A stretch of 20,799 bases of DNA from CAZADA01 sp964483775 (GTDB lineage Bacteria > Pseudomonadota > Alphaproteobacteria > Caulobacterales > Maricaulaceae), in the NCBI GenBank assembly GCA_964483775.1, contig CAZADA010000046.1:1-20799 (forward strand), in the 5' to 3' direction. The notes beneath the pieces were generated by a model. It did no database searches, was not told the origin of the DNA, and worked only from the letters and a program-made list of their open reading frames with translations. Shown piece after piece: positions 7,266 to 15,604 of the stretch (positions are counted from its first letter, which is position 1; every line of letters starts with the position of its first letter). The position numbers and the translations under genes are program-made.

Positions 7266-9620
7266 ATGAAAACAGCGTTGAGAATTTTTATCGGTCTTGT
7301 TCTGGCTGTTATCTTGGGCGCCAGCGGACTGGCCGGCTGGATGACGTGGCGGTTTATGGCCACCAAACCGCAAGTGGAGGGGTTGGCGAAGGTCGAGGGC
7401 CTTGAAGGTGGGGCGCTGATCATCCGCGACCCGCACGGCATCCCCCACATCTTCAGCGAAACGGGCGATGACCACGACGTGATGTTCGCCCTGGGCTACG
7501 CCCACGCCCAGGATCGGTTCTTCCAGATGGATCTGATCCGCCGGTTCGTTGAGGGGCGGTTGTCTGAAGTGATCGGGTCAGCGGCGCTCGCTTCGGATGC
7601 ACGGGTGCGCACGCTCGGCTATCCACAGATCGCCATCGCGGCCGCCGACGCCCTCACGCCGGAAAATCGCACGCTTGTCGAAGCGTATGCGGCCGGCGTG
7701 AACGCCCGGCTGAACAAGGGCGCGCCGTCGCCTGAATACGCCATGCTGTGGTTTTCGCCCGAACCATGGGATGTCGCCGACAGCACGAGCGTCATCGTTT
7801 ATATGACCGATCAACTCATCGTGGGCGGCGAAGAGGAGTTCGAGCGAGCCTATCTTGCCGACGTGCTCACCCAAACCCAGCTCGACCAGTTTGTTGGTCC
7901 TTATCCCGAGGATGGGCCGGTTACGCTGGACGCCGCCGATTTAGGCGCTTTGGCCAATGGCGCTCCATCGGGCGACTCCACAACACGCACAAGCCCTGAG
8001 CCTGGGTCGAACGCTTGGGTGGCGCGCGGGTCGCGAACCGAGGGCGGCGCGCCTTTGCTCGCCAGCGATCCCCATTTGGGTTTGGGCGCGCCAAGCGTTT
8101 GGTACTTTGCACGCTTGGCGCTTTCCAGCGGCAATGTGGTCGGGGCGAGCGTGCCGGGGGCGCCGATGATCGTGCTCGGGCGCAACGACTCGATTGCGTG
8201 GGGGTTCACCAACACCGGCTTTGATGTGGAAGACTATGTGGTCGTCGCCGATGACGCGCTGGACGCCGAGACGCGTGAGGAAACGATCACCGTTCGCGGC
8301 TTGCCGGGCTTTGCGCGACGCGAAACGATCAACGTGCGCACCACGGCCGCGGGCTCGGTGCTCGATCCTGAATGGTTCCCCGAGGCCGAAGCGTGGGGTG
8401 AAGGCGTCCATGTGGTGCTGCGCACCACGGCCGACGATCAGCCCGTTGGCGCAGCGAACTCGGCCATGTCGTTGATGACGGCGACCAATTGGGAAACGTT
8501 TGTGGCCGCCGGTCAGGGTTGGACCGCGCCCATGCAGAACATGCACTTTGCGAGTGTGGACGGAGACATTGGCTACACCACGCCGGGTCACCTTCCCCGT
8601 CGCGACGCCAGCGGCGCTTGGATTGACCTGATCGCGTATGACGAACTGCCGCGGGTGCTGAACCCCGCCAGCGATCTGATCTACAGCGCCAACAACCGGG
8701 TCGCGCCGGACGCTTATCGCTATCCCACACCAGGGCGCTATGCGTTGTGGCGGGGCGTGCGTCTTGAGCGTGTGATTGAAGAGACCGTGCGGCACACCGT
8801 GGATAGCTTCGTCGCCATGCACCTCGACGTCACATCGGAACAGGCGCGGGCGCTGCGGCCGGCAATCGTTAACGCCAATCCGCAGACCGAAGCTGGGCGG
8901 AACTTGCAAGACCTTCTGACCGATTGGCTGGAACCGGTGATGGACAAGGACCGTCCCGAGCCGCTGGGTTATGCGGCGTTCACCGCCGCCCTGCCCCAGG
9001 TCGTCTACGCTGATGAGCTGGGCGAGGACTTTGAGACGTTCCATTCCAATCGGCGGGTGTTCATCACCAACGTGTTCACGGATTCGGCCCACGCACCGTG
9101 GTGCGATGACGTGACCACGTTGGAGGTGGTTGAAACCTGCCGGGACGCCGCCAGCGCGGCGCTCGATTTGGCGGGCGGCAAACTGGTGGATCAGTTCGGC
9201 TCTGAGATGGAGCAATGGCGCTGGGGCGACGCTCACAAGGCGGTGTTCGACCACCCCCTTTCCCCTGTGTTTTCAGGGCTGCCGCTGCTCGGCGGCCGCC
9301 TTGACTCCCTGTTCAACGTGCGGGTTCCTGTGGGGGGCGACTCCACCACGCTGAACGTGGCGCACTTTCCTTTCAGCGCGCTGGAAACGGGCGCCTATGA
9401 CGCGGTGCATGGGCCATCCATGCGCGCCATCTATGATTTGTCCGATCTGAACGCGTCGTTGTTCATGCACGCGCCGGGTCAATCGGGTCATCCGCTATCG
9501 CCTCACTACCGCGACTTGGCGGACGATTGGGCTGACGGCGAGTATGTGGAGATCCGGGCCGATTGGGGGGCGGACGCCCCGCCTGATGGCTATCGCGTGT
9601 TGGAACTGCGCAACGAGTAA
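7266..9620 (+). CDS. Penicillin acylase family (Ntn hydrolase) protein
   Basis: A 784-residue member of the penicillin/cephalosporin/AHL-acylase family, which hydrolyses amide bonds of acylated amines after self-cleavage into alpha and beta chains. An N-terminal hydrophobic segment (residues ~5-28) acts as signal or anchor, so it is periplasmic. Family blocks in order are IIRDPHGIPHIF, ALGYAHAQDRFFQMDLIRR, GSNAWVARGSR (Ser248 is the expected nucleophile and beta-chain N-terminus), PLLASDPHLGLGAPS, VLGRNDSIAWGFTNTG, MHFASVDGDIGYTTPG, WRWGDAHKAVF, GPSMRAIYDL and GQSGHPLSPHY. Length is normal for the family. ATG 7266 is preferred (GAGGGG 4 nt upstream). ATG 7263 and GTG 7248 are in frame and cannot be excluded. 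The substrate is unknown; candidates are N-acyl homoserine lactones, other N-acyl amides or beta-lactams. Confidence 0.88.
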   Translation: MKTALRIFIGLVLAVILGASGLAGWMTWRFMATKPQVEGLAKVEGLEGGALIIRDPHGIPHIFSETGDDHDVMFALGYAHAQDRFFQMDLIRRFVEGRLSEVIGSAALASDARVRTLGYPQIAIAAADALTPENRTLVEAYAAGVNARLNKGAPSPEYAMLWFSPEPWDVADSTSVIVYMTDQLIVGGEEEFERAYLADVLTQTQLDQFVGPYPEDGPVTLDAADLGALANGAPSGDSTTRTSPEPGSNAWVARGSRTEGGAPLLASDPHLGLGAPSVWYFARLALSSGNVVGASVPGAPMIVLGRNDSIAWGFTNTGFDVEDYVVVADDALDAETREETITVRGLPGFARRETINVRTTAAGSVLDPEWFPEAEAWGEGVHVVLRTTADDQPVGAANSAMSLMTATNWETFVAAGQGWTAPMQNMHFASVDGDIGYTTPGHLPRRDASGAWIDLIAYDELPRVLNPASDLIYSANNRVAPDAYRYPTPGRYALWRGVRLERVIEETVRHTVDSFVAMHLDVTSEQARALRPAIVNANPQTEAGRNLQDLLTDWLEPVMDKDRPEPLGYAAFTAALPQVVYADELGEDFETFHSNRRVFITNVFTDSAHAPWCDDVTTLEVVETCRDAASAALDLAGGKLVDQFGSEMEQWRWGDAHKAVFDHPLSPVFSGLPLLGGRLDSLFNVRVPVGGDSTTLNVAHFPFSALETGAYDAVHGPSMRAIYDLSDLNASLFMHAPGQSGHPLSPHYRDLADDWADGEYVEIRADWGADAPPDGYRVLELRNE

Positions 9621-9859
9621 GACATCACGCCACCCGACAGATGGTCGTTCAAGAGACGGCTTTGGTGGCAAATGTTTTTGAGTGTTGTGTTTTTGTGACG
9701 GACCAGGCGATCATTGCGGGATATCACGTGGAGTGATGGATGGGTGCCGGGGGCTGAATTTCGGGCACCTGTCAAATCGACATAAAATTAAGCGTTTCGG
9801 CCAAATTGATTCGGTCGGCAGGGGTTGAACTCGGCAGAATTGGCCGTTGGGAGGAGTGA
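9621..9859. promoter_or_regulatory. Leader region of the TonB-dependent receptor gene
   Basis: A 239-bp relatively AT-rich spacer. It holds an inverted repeat, ATCAC-GTGGA-GTGAT (9723-9737), a possible operator. A T-rich stretch follows a GCCACC/GGTGGC pair (9630-9635 with 9664-9669), which might form a weak terminator for the acylase gene. TAAAAT at 9783-9788 is a candidate -10 box, but its -35 is poor. The receptor's ribosome binding site GGGAGGAG ends this region. Confidence 0.35.
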
Positions 9860-12106
9860 ATGAGAATGTCCAAATCATTACGTCATGTCAGTGTCGCCGC
9901 CTTGGTCGCAGGGCTGTGCGCCACCGGCGCGTTCGCACAGGATGATGACGAGCCGCGCACGGCGACTGAGGTGCTCCGCGATACGATTCGCGTTGAAGGC
10001 ACCAAGAAAGCCGACGGCGAGGAAATTCAGGAAGTGCCAATCGCCATCACGGGTTATGGTTCAGCTGAGCTTGAAGCGTTGTTCGTCACGCGGCTCCAAG
10101 ATTTGAGCTACAACACGCCTAACGTGCAGCTCGAAGACATCGGGACCATTCCGGGCACGGCGAACTTTGTGATCCGCGGTATCGGCGTGAACAGCTCGAT
10201 CCCGTCCATCGACCCAGCCGTTGCAACGGTTATTGACGGCGTGCCGCTGGCGTTGAACCAGGGCGTGATCTTCGACAATTTTGATTTGGAAGCTGTCGAG
10301 ATTTTGCGCGGGCCGCAGGGCACCCTGTTTGGTCGGAATGCGACCGCCGGCGCTGTGGTGTTGCGGACGACCGATCCCACCGATGAATTCACCGCCAGCG
10401 GCCGAGCCCGGGTGGAATCGGGTATCCGCTATGTGGTGTCGGGCCGTGTCTCTGGCCCGCTCGGTGAAGGCACCGGCCTCACCGGCAAGCTCGCGGCGTA
10501 CTTCAGTGATGACGAAGGCTATTATGAGAACGTCATCGAAGAAAACGCACTCGCCGGCATCACCGCACGCACCGACGAAAACGTCGGCGGCGGCGAAACG
10601 TTGTTGATCCGCCCGGCGTTGCGCTACACGCCCAACGACGTTTTCGAGATCACGACCAAGTTCGAGTATGGCAGTATTGATGGCAACGCGGCGCCTGGTC
10701 AGAACCGTGGTCTGAACGGCGACAGCCTCGATCCTTCGATCGATGAACTGGGTACGTTCGAAGCTGAATGGTATCAGGTCACCAACGAAGTCAATTGGAA
10801 TGTGCCCTTTGGCGATGGCGTCATCACCAACATCACGGGCTATCGTGACTATGAGAGCGAGACGTTTGGCGACATCGACTCCTCGCCCTTGTTTGTTTTC
10901 CACGCGTTCAACTTGGTTGAGCACCAGCAGTTTACGAACGAACTTCGCTATTCTGGGCGTTTCTTCGATCGTGCTGACTTCACGGCTGGCATTTTCTATC
11001 TCGATGACGAAGTGCTCTACATTGAGGATCGGGAAATTCCCTCCACACCTCTTCCGTTCATCGGTGGTGGTGAACAAGAGCGGACGTCTTGGGCCGTGTT
11101 CGCCCAGGCCGATATTGATCTGAACGAGCAGCTGACGCTGACACTCGGCGGTCGCTACAATGACGAGCAGAAAGAGGCGCAGATCGAACGGGTGTTCGCT
11201 GACGCTGATTGTACCCGTTCGGGCTGTTCGTCGTTCGACTTTACCGACGACCCGTCATACGAGAACTTCAGCCCTCGCGTCGCGCTGCGCTATCAGCCGA
11301 CGGACGCGCTGCAGTTCTACGGCAGCTACACCGAAGCAGTGCGCGCTGGCGGCTTCAATTTCCGCAACACGGGCGCCTTGCTGCCCTTCACGGTGACGGA
11401 CGATGAAGAAGTCGCCGCCATCGAGTTCGGCGTGAAGGCCGATCTGTTCGATGACCGGCTCCGCGTCAACGCCGCGGTGTTTGACTATGACTTGCAGGAC
11501 CTGCAACGCGAAGTGAACACCAGTGACCCGGTCGCCGGCGTGGTGCAGCAAATCGTCAACACCGCCGACGCAACGATCCAGGGTTTTGAAGCCGAAACCC
11601 AGTTCTTCTTGCTTGAGAACCTGTTGATCACCGCCAACATCGGCATCACCGACGGCGAATACGACTCGGTGATCTTTGACATCAGCGGCGATGGCATCAT
11701 CAACGAGCAGGACTTGGCGCTCGACATTCCGCGCCTTGCACCACAAACCTATGGCCTCGGGGTGATCTATGATCAGGACCTGGGCAATCTGGGTTCGCTG
11801 TCCTCGCGTGTGAACATCAACCACCGCTCTGAAGCCGCCTACACGGACAACAACCTTGGCCGGTTCCCGGAGGCGGACATTCTGGACGCCAGCCTGACCT
11901 ACACACCGCGGTCGAGCGAGTGGCGGTTCTCGGTCTTTGGCCGCAACCTGTTGGACGAAGTCACTTTCGGCAACGACACCCAGCTGCCCGCCAACTTCCC
12001 GGGCAGCCCGGTGTTCCCAATCCCTGGCCTTGACGGCACCGGCGGTACGTTCTCGCCGCTCCAAAAGGGTCGCGTCATCGGGTTTGAAGTCCGTTACGAC
12101 TACTAA
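9860..12106 (+). CDS. TonB-dependent outer-membrane receptor
   Basis: A 748-residue TonB-dependent receptor that imports a scarce ligand across the outer membrane using TonB energy. It has a signal peptide with AFA|Q cleavage near residue 26, a TonB-box-like DTIRVEG (41-47), and a plug domain (EVPIAITGYGSAELE, FVIRGIGVNSS, VATVIDGVPLALNQG, VEILRGPQGTLFGRNATAGAV). A 22-strand barrel follows, ending in FEVRYDY with the C-terminal aromatic expected for outer-membrane insertion. The plug style is that of the large alphaproteobacterial receptor group with unassigned ligands. An acidic DISGDGIINEQD segment (residues 607-618) resembles a calcium-binding loop. The start has GGAGG about 6 nt upstream. 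A strong terminator follows, so it is likely monocistronic. Ligand unknown. Confidence 0.93.
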   Translation: MRMSKSLRHVSVAALVAGLCATGAFAQDDDEPRTATEVLRDTIRVEGTKKADGEEIQEVPIAITGYGSAELEALFVTRLQDLSYNTPNVQLEDIGTIPGTANFVIRGIGVNSSIPSIDPAVATVIDGVPLALNQGVIFDNFDLEAVEILRGPQGTLFGRNATAGAVVLRTTDPTDEFTASGRARVESGIRYVVSGRVSGPLGEGTGLTGKLAAYFSDDEGYYENVIEENALAGITARTDENVGGGETLLIRPALRYTPNDVFEITTKFEYGSIDGNAAPGQNRGLNGDSLDPSIDELGTFEAEWYQVTNEVNWNVPFGDGVITNITGYRDYESETFGDIDSSPLFVFHAFNLVEHQQFTNELRYSGRFFDRADFTAGIFYLDDEVLYIEDREIPSTPLPFIGGGEQERTSWAVFAQADIDLNEQLTLTLGGRYNDEQKEAQIERVFADADCTRSGCSSFDFTDDPSYENFSPRVALRYQPTDALQFYGSYTEAVRAGGFNFRNTGALLPFTVTDDEEVAAIEFGVKADLFDDRLRVNAAVFDYDLQDLQREVNTSDPVAGVVQQIVNTADATIQGFEAETQFFLLENLLITANIGITDGEYDSVIFDISGDGIINEQDLALDIPRLAPQTYGLGVIYDQDLGNLGSLSSRVNINHRSEAAYTDNNLGRFPEADILDASLTYTPRSSEWRFSVFGRNLLDEVTFGNDTQLPANFPGSPVFPIPGLDGTGGTFSPLQKGRVIGFEVRYDY

Positions 12107-12131
12107 TCTTCACACTCCTTTTGCTTGTTAT

Positions 12132-12166
12132 GAGCCGTGGGCCGCGCTGCCCGCGGCTCTTTTTTT
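12132..12166 (+). terminator. Rho-independent terminator of the receptor gene
   Basis: GAGCCGTGGGC (12132-12142) pairs with GCCCGCGGCTC (12149-12159) as an 11-bp stem with one G-T pair and a 6-nt loop. Seven T's follow (12160-12166). It starts 25 nt after the receptor stop codon. There is no T-run on the other strand, so it acts in the plus direction only. Confidence 0.92.
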
Positions 12167-12184
12167 GGCGACTCCATTTTGTCG

Positions 12185-12517
12185 CTAGCGATCGACGTCG
12201 GCAAAGGCGCGTGGGCCCGCGCCGTTTGTGTGCGCCGCCGTCACCAGGGGCATGTTCACCTGCGCGACCACTTGGTCGGTCACGTCGCGGCGACACTCCA
12301 AAACGGCGCTGCGGCCCAACCAGGCCCGGCGTTCGCGGGCCGCACAGAGCCGGTTGGCTTCGTGGGTGATCGCGGCATAGACGGCGCGGGCCCCGGCTTC
12401 GTTGTCAGCCTCCGTGATGTCGAGCGTAAAGGCGAAACGTTCCTCATCGTCGGCGTGAGCGATGGGGCCAAACGCGAGCGCGACACACGCCGCCACCAGT
12501 GTGGATTTGAGTTTCAT
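12185..12517 (-). CDS. UrcA family secreted protein
   Basis: A 110-residue protein with a clean signal peptide (MKLKSTLVAACVALAFGPIAHA, cut before DDEER) and a short mature domain typical of the UrcA family. It has an FTLDIT strand, a helix with YAAITHEANRLC, and a second Cys in VLECRRDVTDQVVAQV. The two cysteines probably form a disulfide in the periplasm. UrcA proteins are common in Caulobacterales and Sphingomonadales and have no defined biochemical role. The start at 12517 has an excellent GGAGGGAC site; the longer frame to 12607 would run through the operator region. It is divergent from the TetR gene, and both starts flank two operator boxes, so the TetR protein very likely controls it. 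Confidence 0.82.
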   Translation of the reverse strand: MKLKSTLVAACVALAFGPIAHADDEERFAFTLDITEADNEAGARAVYAAITHEANRLCAARERRAWLGRSAVLECRRDVTDQVVAQVNMPLVTAAHTNGAGPRAFADVDR

Positions 12518-12563
12518 ACGTCCCTCCGCAGCGCCCCGTTGGCTTTGGGGTTGATGTGCGCTA

Positions 12564-12592
12564 CTTGTAACTAGACCAGTCTCTATAGTCAA
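12564..12592 (-). promoter_or_regulatory. Predicted promoter of the UrcA-family gene
   Basis: On the minus strand TTGACT (12592-12587, 5 of 6 matches to the -35 consensus) is followed by a 17-bp spacer and TACAAG (12569-12564, 4 of 6 to the -10). Operator box 1 (12572-12587) lies inside the spacer and touches the -35 box, so a bound repressor would exclude RNA polymerase. Confidence 0.45.
12572..12587. promoter_or_regulatory. LmrA/YxaF-type operator, box 1
   Basis: TAGACCAGTCTCTATA. The core TAGACCAGTC matches box 2 at 9 of 10 positions, and the box start is exactly 21 bp (two helical turns) from box 2. From memory, Bacillus LmrA/YxaF bind sites of the form TAGACCRGTCWMTATA, which this fits closely. 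The adjacent TetR protein belongs to that subfamily. Confidence 0.72.
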
Positions 12593-12608
12593 TAGACCGG
12601 TCGTCATA
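12593..12608. promoter_or_regulatory. LmrA/YxaF-type operator, box 2
   Basis: TAGACCGGTCGTCATA, containing the perfect palindrome GACCGGTC (12595-12602). It lies 18 bp upstream of the TetR start codon, so binding here would also repress the regulator's own gene. Confidence 0.68.
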
Positions 12609-12625
12609 TTTTTGGGAATGTGTGC

Positions 12626-13180
12626 ATGTCTGACAAACCATCACGGGAACGCATGATCGACGCGGCCGCGCGGCTGTTGCAGCGACAGGGCTATCATGGC
12701 ACGGGGCTGAACCAGGTCATTGCGGACGCGAAAGCGCCGAAGGGATCGCTTTACTTCCATTTTCCCGGCGGCAAGGACCAGCTTGTCGCCGAGGCCATAA
12801 CGTCGGCGGCTTCGTACATCGACTCAGTCCTGGCGCGCTGTGAGCGCGCGACGGCGCGGGAGTCCTTTGAGGCATTTTTGGCCAAGGCTGGCGACCATTT
12901 TGAGGCCAGCGGCTGGTTGGATGGATGCCCGATCGCCACCGTCGCCCTGGAAGTCGGCCCCACGCATGACGACATTCGCAGCGCATGCGAAGCCGCGTTC
13001 GCCCGCCTGAGCGGACGCGTGACCCAATGGCTGATCAAAGACGGCTATCCGCCGGAGGAAGCCGCGGAGAAAGCGTTCTTGGCGTACTCAGCCTATGAAG
13101 GTGCGTTGGTGTTCGCCAAATCCTTGCGCAGCCGAGCGCCGATCGACCGGCTGCACCAGCATATCGGCGCCCTGTTGTGA
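12626..13180 (+). CDS. TetR-family repressor, LmrA/YxaF subfamily
   Basis: A 184-residue TetR regulator. Residues ~8-55 are the DNA-binding helix-turn-helix (RMIDAAARLLQRQGYHGTGL, then IADAKAPKGSLYFHFPGGKDQL). The GTGLNQVI and KGSLYFHFPGGKDQLV wording, and GCPIATVALEVGPTHDDIR in the ligand domain, are characteristic of the LmrA/YxaF/YcdC-like group. Bacillus LmrA controls a drug-efflux gene and YxaF a flavonoid-responsive dioxygenase, but no efflux pump or dioxygenase lies beside this gene. ATG 12626 is chosen (GGGA about 9 nt upstream); GTG 12620 is possible. Two matching operators sit between it and the divergent UrcA gene, so it is probably autoregulated. The inducer is unknown. Confidence 0.9.
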   Translation: MSDKPSRERMIDAAARLLQRQGYHGTGLNQVIADAKAPKGSLYFHFPGGKDQLVAEAITSAASYIDSVLARCERATARESFEAFLAKAGDHFEASGWLDGCPIATVALEVGPTHDDIRSACEAAFARLSGRVTQWLIKDGYPPEEAAEKAFLAYSAYEGALVFAKSLRSRAPIDRLHQHIGALL

Positions 13181-13213
13181 CGCACCTTGAAGAGCGCTGG
13201 GAACGCTGCCCGA

Positions 13214-14815
13214 CTAGGTCTGTTTGAGCCGCTCATAGGCTGGCAGGGTCAGGAATTCGGTGAGCTCGCCTTCAAAAGCGAGTTCGCGCACAATCTCAGC
13301 CGCCACCGCGAACTGACCGTCCACATAGTCCTCGCCGAACCGCTCTTTCAGCGCGGTCTCTTCAATGTCGAACGCAGTCGCCACATAGTCCTCGTCGATG
13401 ACCACGCCGTCGCGGTCTTTGGCGGCGTGTGTGCGCCATTGCCAGAGCTGGGCGCGGGCGATCTCGGCGGTGGCGGCGTCTTCCATCAAATTGTTGATCG
13501 GCGCGGCGCCTTGCCCGCGCAGCCATGAGGCGACGTATTGGATCGCCACCGAAATGTTGCCGCGCACGCCTTCAGGCGTGATCTCGCCATCCGGCTCGGC
13601 CAACAGGTCCTCGGCGGTTGCAGTGAACCCGGTGCGCTTGTCCACCTGGTTGGGTCCGGGCATGTGCTCATCGAAGACCGCCATGGCGGCGGCCACCATG
13701 CCAGGATGGGCGACCCAGGTGCCGTCGTGGCCGTCGGTGGCCTCGCGGGTTTTGTCTGCGGTCAGTTGCGCAAAGGCTTTCTCGTTGGCCGCCTCGTCGC
13801 CCTTGACGGGGATGAAGGCGGACATGCCGCCCATGGCGTGGGCGCCGCGGCGGTGGCAGGTTTCGATCACCAGCTTTGAATAGGCGCGCATGAAGGGCAC
13901 GGTCATGGTGACCTGACCGCGATCGGGCAGGATGCGATCGGATTTCGTGCGCAAACGCTTGATGTAGCTGAAGATGTAGTCCCAACGCCCGCAATTGAGC
14001 GCCACGATCCATTCGCGCAGGGCGTGGAGAATGGCGTCCAACTCAAAGGTGGCCATGATGGTCTCAACGAGGACGGTGCAGCGCACCGTGCCCCGCTCCA
14101 GACCAAGGTGATCTTCGGCGGCCGTGATGACATCGGCCCACAACGCGGCTTCTTCGGCGGTTTCGAGCTTGGGCAGATAGAAATACGGGCCTGTGCCGCG
14201 GGCTTTGAGTTCGGCGTGGTTGTGGAACAGATACAGGGCGAAGTCGGTGATGCCGCCGGACACCGGTTGGCCATCGACCGTGAGGTGGGCCTCCTCCAAA
14301 TGCCAACCGCGCGCGCGCACGATGAGCGTGGCGATGTCATCATTGAGCGCGTAGGCCTTGCCCGATTTGGGGTCGGTAAAGCTGATGTCGCGTCGCACCG
14401 CGTCACGCAGATTGATCTGGCCTTCGATCATGTTCGACCATGACGGGCTCGAGGCGTCCTCGAAGTCGGCCATGAAACATTTGGCGCCGGAGTTGAGCGC
14501 GTTGATGATCATTTTGCGGTCCACCGGGCCGGTGATCTCAACGCGGCGGTCCTGGAGATCGGCGGGTGCGGGCCGGGCGATGGTCCAATCGGCCTGGCGA
14601 ATTTCATCATGCTCGGGTCGGAAACCAGGCAAGCCACCGGCGTCGAGTTCGGCCTGGCGCTCCACGCGTTTGGCGAGTAAGGCGCGCCGGCGCGCGCCGA
14701 ACCGGGTCTCCAGTTCGCCAACCAACGCCAGAGCCTCAGGCGTCAGGATCGCGTCATAGCCCTCGCCCATCGGTCCGTGGATTTCGACCTTGGGTGCAGT
14801 GGCGGTATCGGACAT
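13214..14815 (-). CDS. aceB: Malate synthase A
   Basis: A 533-residue malate synthase of the A (AceB) type, which condenses glyoxylate with acetyl-CoA to malate in the glyoxylate shunt. Visible blocks are FMADFEDASSPSWSNMIEGQ (115-134), TLIVRARGWHLEEAH (Arg167/Arg169 region), YLPKLETAEEAALW, CTVLVETIMATFELD (with Glu251) and the family signature ALNCGRWDYIFSYIK (Asp279). Glu251 and Asp279 are the expected magnesium ligands by homology. HRRGAHAMGGMSAFIPVK and AEIARAQLWQW follow. Length is normal. ATG 14815 has GGAGA 5-6 nt upstream. It lies 30 nt after the SodC-like gene on the same strand, so the two may be co-transcribed. Isocitrate lyase is about 1.5 kb upstream, and the genes between are not shunt enzymes. 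Confidence 0.95.
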   Translation of the reverse strand: MSDTATAPKVEIHGPMGEGYDAILTPEALALVGELETRFGARRRALLAKRVERQAELDAGGLPGFRPEHDEIRQADWTIARPAPADLQDRRVEITGPVDRKMIINALNSGAKCFMADFEDASSPSWSNMIEGQINLRDAVRRDISFTDPKSGKAYALNDDIATLIVRARGWHLEEAHLTVDGQPVSGGITDFALYLFHNHAELKARGTGPYFYLPKLETAEEAALWADVITAAEDHLGLERGTVRCTVLVETIMATFELDAILHALREWIVALNCGRWDYIFSYIKRLRTKSDRILPDRGQVTMTVPFMRAYSKLVIETCHRRGAHAMGGMSAFIPVKGDEAANEKAFAQLTADKTREATDGHDGTWVAHPGMVAAAMAVFDEHMPGPNQVDKRTGFTATAEDLLAEPDGEITPEGVRGNISVAIQYVASWLRGQGAAPINNLMEDAATAEIARAQLWQWRTHAAKDRDGVVIDEDYVATAFDIEETALKERFGEDYVDGQFAVAAEIVRELAFEGELTEFLTLPAYERLKQT

Positions 14816-14845
14816 GACGCTCTCCTCGGGTTTTGAGCTGTGGGT

Positions 14846-15604
14846 CTATTCGGCGGCTTGGACAACGCCGCAAGCGATGCGCCCGCCGGCGCCGCCGATC
14901 GGTTGGGTGATATGGTCGTCGACATTCTCATGAATGAGGAGCGTGGAACCGTCCTCATCGAGCAAGCCTGCGGGGCCGTCATCGAGTGTGACCAGATTGG
15001 TGTAGACCTCCATCACGCCAAAGCCCGTGGCGGCTTGGGGGTTGTGCAGGTAGATGTTGGGCAGATTGCCTTCATGCGGTCCTGCCGGGTTCAAGAAGCC
15101 ATGCGGCAAGCCGGTCGGCATGATGTGCCCGCCCGCGCTGGCGAACCCATCGGCGGCCTCACACGCCCCAATGGCGTGAAAGTGCATGCCGTGGAAGCCG
15201 CTGTTGATCTCGAGCGCATTGACGATAACCCGGACAAGCACGCCGTCGGACGCTGGCCAAAACAACGCCTCGCCCACCTCTTCGTTGCGGGTGTTGCGCA
15301 AGACGGCGCGGGCGGTGGGCAGCGCGTCCAGTCCGGCGGTGAGGTCAAAATCCTGCGGGCCTTGCTTGGATGCGGCGACTTCGCTTTCAAGCTGGCGGAT
15401 CTGATCGTCGCGGTCCGAGATCGCAATCTGGAGCTCGGCGAGTTGGGCGTCGAGCGCTTGACCGGCTTCGCCCGGGGCGGCGCTGTCGGCCGCAGGCGCG
15501 GCGGGGTCGTCCTCGCGCTCGTCCTCAACGCTCGGACCACACGCGGCGAGCGCCGCCATCACAGGTCCGGCGATCCATAGTGTTCGTTTCCACACGTGCG
15601 TCAT
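14846..15604 (-). CDS. Cu/Zn superoxide dismutase-like lipoprotein with coiled-coil stalk
   Basis: A 252-residue lipoprotein: hydrophobic leader and lipobox LAAC (Cys22), an acidic linker, a probable coiled coil (about 46-80, AQLAELQIAISDRDDQIRQL), then a Cu/Zn SOD domain (~95-248). Such enzymes dismutate superoxide in the envelope. The copper ligands appear intact: His141 and His143 (GMHFH), His160 (AGGH), His225 (LLIHE). Zinc ligands His160, His168 (PHG) and His177 (PHEG) are present, but the usual Asp of HxGDLPN is Asn180. Cys147/Cys245 (the conserved disulfide) and Arg242 (the active-site guide Arg) are present. ATG 15604 is preferred over the upstream TTG, with GGAG 7 nt before it. It lies 30 nt upstream of aceB on the same strand. 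Confidence 0.85.
   Translation of the reverse strand: MTHVWKRTLWIAGPVMAALAACGPSVEDEREDDPAAPAADSAAPGEAGQALDAQLAELQIAISDRDDQIRQLESEVAASKQGPQDFDLTAGLDALPTARAVLRNTRNEEVGEALFWPASDGVLVRVIVNALEINSGFHGMHFHAIGACEAADGFASAGGHIMPTGLPHGFLNPAGPHEGNLPNIYLHNPQAATGFGVMEVYTNLVTLDDGPAGLLDEDGSTLLIHENVDDHITQPIGGAGGRIACGVVQAAE

Noticed and set aside
7941..9254. 437-residue minus-strand frame opposite the acylase
   Set aside because: No family resemblance; it lies fully inside the strongly supported penicillin-acylase-family gene.
10061..11077. 338-residue minus-strand frame opposite the TonB-dependent receptor
   Set aside because: It is a shadow of the receptor frame with no ribosome site or recognisable domain.
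12168..12185. Hairpin GCGAC/GTCGC as terminator of the UrcA gene
   Set aside because: The stem overlaps the UrcA stop codon and is followed on the minus strand by a run of A's, not T's, so it is not a rho-independent terminator for that gene.
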